A DNA stretch of 6,643 nt from Bacillota bacterium (GTDB taxonomy: Bacteria; Bacillota; Clostridia; Clostridiales; Clostridiaceae), in assembly GCA_023399035.1 (NCBI GenBank), contig JAEWQX010000102.1, positions 1 through 6,643 of the forward strand, in the 5' to 3' direction. Below, in pieces: positions 5,574-6,643 of this stretch (its first letter is position 1; every line of letters starts with the position of its first letter). The notes under the pieces are model-generated. The model searched no databases. It was not told the origin of the DNA and worked only from the letters and a program-made list of their open reading frames with translations. A program made the translations under genes and the position numbers.

Positions 5574-6495
5574 AATATTATTAATAAATAAAAGGTTTAT
5601 TATAGATATAATTTTTATAACTGTTCTTATTATAGTAGGAAGTGTTACTTTCTACTTCCAATCAACGAAATTCAAATCATACCAGACCATATATCCTGTC
5701 AAAATGTCAAATAATACAGAATATGATTTAACAGGAGATGGCTTCAAGGATTCTTTTAAATTAACAAGCAATGAAAATAAAATAGACTTAAATGTTAAAA
5801 CTTCATCATCTGAATTCTATCTTTCAAAGGAAACTGACGATAAGATTTTATTTACTAAAAGCATACACTGGTCTCCTAAAATATATATACATGATTTATC
5901 CAGAAACAACATACCTAAATTAATACTTATTGGCTCCAAAAACAATAAGAGCATTTACTATATTTTTGGTTGGAACAATAATAAATTTAACTTGATCACA
6001 TCTGGTAATAATAATATTTTAGGAATACTAGACTGCAAAAATTCAAAGACTCCACAATGTTTTTCTCTACCATCATCATCTGCCGGAAACTCAATTAAAA
6101 GTTTTATGATAATCAACAATAAATTTTTAAATACAACTAGTGGAAACGCCAATATTCCGTCTTTAGAAACTGCCTTAAGCTTTATAAATCTAATAGAACT
6201 TCCTTATAATCTTGATGAACTACCAGATATATTTACAACAGATATCAATAAAGATGAACTATCAATCTTTTGGAATTTAGATAAGGATAACTATTCCTAT
6301 GCATTTCAAAATGCTTTTTTCTACGACTATGACTGGAATTCATCTGGTGAACCTATTGCTTTAAAATGGAGACTTTCTTTTGAAAAAAATAAATTAAATG
6401 GACAGGATGGAGATAAGTCAGAAGTTTGTATACTTATCGATGTTATTAAGGATCATTCATCTTACAAAATAACTACCATACAGAAAACAAAATAA
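5569..6495 (+). CDS. Membrane-anchored extracytoplasmic protein with a VCBS/EF-hand-like motif
   Basis: A 308-residue protein of unknown function. A hydrophobic segment (about 11-30, IIDIIFITVLIIVGSVTFYF) follows the positively charged start MKILLINKRF. This fits a signal anchor with the rest outside the cell. No lipobox cysteine is present. DLTGDGFKD (53-61) matches the D-x-T/D-G-D-G-x-x-D calcium loop of FG-GAP/VCBS propeller repeats. A second weaker echo, HDLSRNNIPKLILIG (108-122), fits the next blade without the acidic ligands. The remainder is Asn/Ser-rich and beta-prone. Cys156 and Cys164 could form a disulfide. The ATG at 5569 follows a strong GAGGTGAT by 5 nt. The gene lies 105 bp after perR but behind its terminator, so co-transcription is uncertain. 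Substrate-binding or sensing at the surface is possible, but I assign no function. Confidence 0.85.
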   Translation: MKILLINKRFIIDIIFITVLIIVGSVTFYFQSTKFKSYQTIYPVKMSNNTEYDLTGDGFKDSFKLTSNENKIDLNVKTSSSEFYLSKETDDKILFTKSIHWSPKIYIHDLSRNNIPKLILIGSKNNKSIYYIFGWNNNKFNLITSGNNNILGILDCKNSKTPQCFSLPSSSAGNSIKSFMIINNKFLNTTSGNANIPSLETALSFINLIELPYNLDELPDIFTTDINKDELSIFWNLDKDNYSYAFQNAFFYDYDWNSSGEPIALKWRLSFEKNKLNGQDGDKSEVCILIDVIKDHSSYKITTIQKTK

Positions 6496-6522
6496 TCTTT
6501 ACTTTCGGCATAATTGTAAAAT

Positions 6523-6551
6523 TAATAAATAAAGGCCGCAAATTGCGGCCT
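6523..6551 (-). terminator. Minus-strand rho-independent terminator
   Basis: AGGCCGCAA (6533-6541) and TTGCGGCCT (6543-6551) form a GC-rich dyad, a stem of at least 7 bp with a small loop. A U-rich tail (TTTATTTATT) follows only on the minus strand; the plus strand continues AAAAGGGGG. It therefore ends a leftward transcript and is not a standard terminator for the surface-protein gene, though it may still stop or stabilise that mRNA. Confidence 0.7.
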
Positions 6552-6621
6552 AAAAGGGGGATGGGGGGTTACTTAATAAAATATCAGTATTTTATTAAGT
6601 TTGTAGGAGAATGCTTTCTCC
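6523..6621 (-). ncRNA. Candidate C-rich small RNA, about 100 nt
   Basis: Read leftward, a -10-like TATAAA (6633-6628) predicts a start at G6621. From there the RNA would begin with hairpin GGAGAA-AGCA-TTCTCC (6621-6606), then a perfect 13-bp hairpin (6600-6588 with 6583-6571, loop CTGA). An unpaired C-rich stretch follows, C6-AT-C5-TTTT (6568-6552), then the GC-rich terminator. Start, folded modules and end thus fit a free-standing small RNA. C-rich single strands in firmicute sRNAs commonly pair with G-rich Shine-Dalgarno sequences. The -35 would lie outside the window. I cannot match it to a named RNA family. Confidence 0.45.
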
Positions 6622-6636
6622 ATTACATTTATAGTA

Positions 6637-6642
6637 TTGACA
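6637..6642 (+). promoter_or_regulatory. Possible -35 box of a gene to the right
   Basis: TTGACA, a perfect -35 hexamer, lies at the right edge on the plus strand. Its -10 partner would be outside the window, so this is only a hint that a plus-strand gene begins there. Confidence 0.25.
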
Positions 6643-6643
6643 A

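Noticed and set aside
5958..6152. 64-residue minus-strand open frame inside the surface-protein gene
   Set aside because: It is antisense to a gene with good start signals and a coherent protein, and looks like a by-product of the AT-rich code.
6556..6568. G5-AT-G6 run as a G-quadruplex
   Set aside because: Only two long G-tracts are present, too few for a normal intramolecular three-layer quadruplex; the C-rich minus-strand RNA explains the run better.

Overview
The window looks like chromosomal DNA of a low-GC Firmicute, most likely Clostridium sensu stricto. It is strongly AT-rich, codons are A/T-ending, Shine-Dalgarno sequences are purine-rich, and the proteins have a clostridial character (PerR-type regulator, firmicute-type nicotinate phosphoribosyltransferase, PcrA/UvrD-like helicase). 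I see no transposase, phage structural gene, CRISPR array, tRNA or rRNA. The species cannot be fixed from this sequence.

Layout. A UvrD/PcrA-family superfamily 1 helicase (67-2073, minus) diverges from pncB, nicotinate phosphoribosyltransferase (2465-3943, plus), across an AT-rich 391-bp intergenic region with candidate promoters for both genes and small palindromes. pncB converges with a 74-residue cysteine-rich protein of unknown function (3985-4209, minus); a bidirectional terminator overlaps both stop codons. Next are a 108-residue hypothetical protein (4374-4700, minus) with its own terminator and a divergent 356-bp control region, then perR (5057-5464, plus) with a terminator directly after it. 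A membrane-anchored putative surface protein with an EF-hand-like calcium loop follows (5569-6495, plus). The last 148 bp hold no CDS but have the layout of a minus-strand small RNA.

Functional picture. Most genes appear to be single transcription units with their own signals, so this is not an obvious operon or defence island. A loose redox theme can be argued. pncB makes the NAD precursor NaMN. PerR senses peroxide and has a 12/12-bp dyad containing PerR-box-like cores just upstream of its promoter. The 108-residue gene has a near-consensus Rex (NADH-sensing repressor) operator at its predicted transcription start. The joint theme is inference; the motifs are visible.

The points most worth a second look are the candidate C-rich small RNA at the right edge, the Rex-like operator in front of the unknown gene, a long inverted repeat that would bury the ribosome-binding site and start codon of the surface-protein gene, and the two unknown small proteins.
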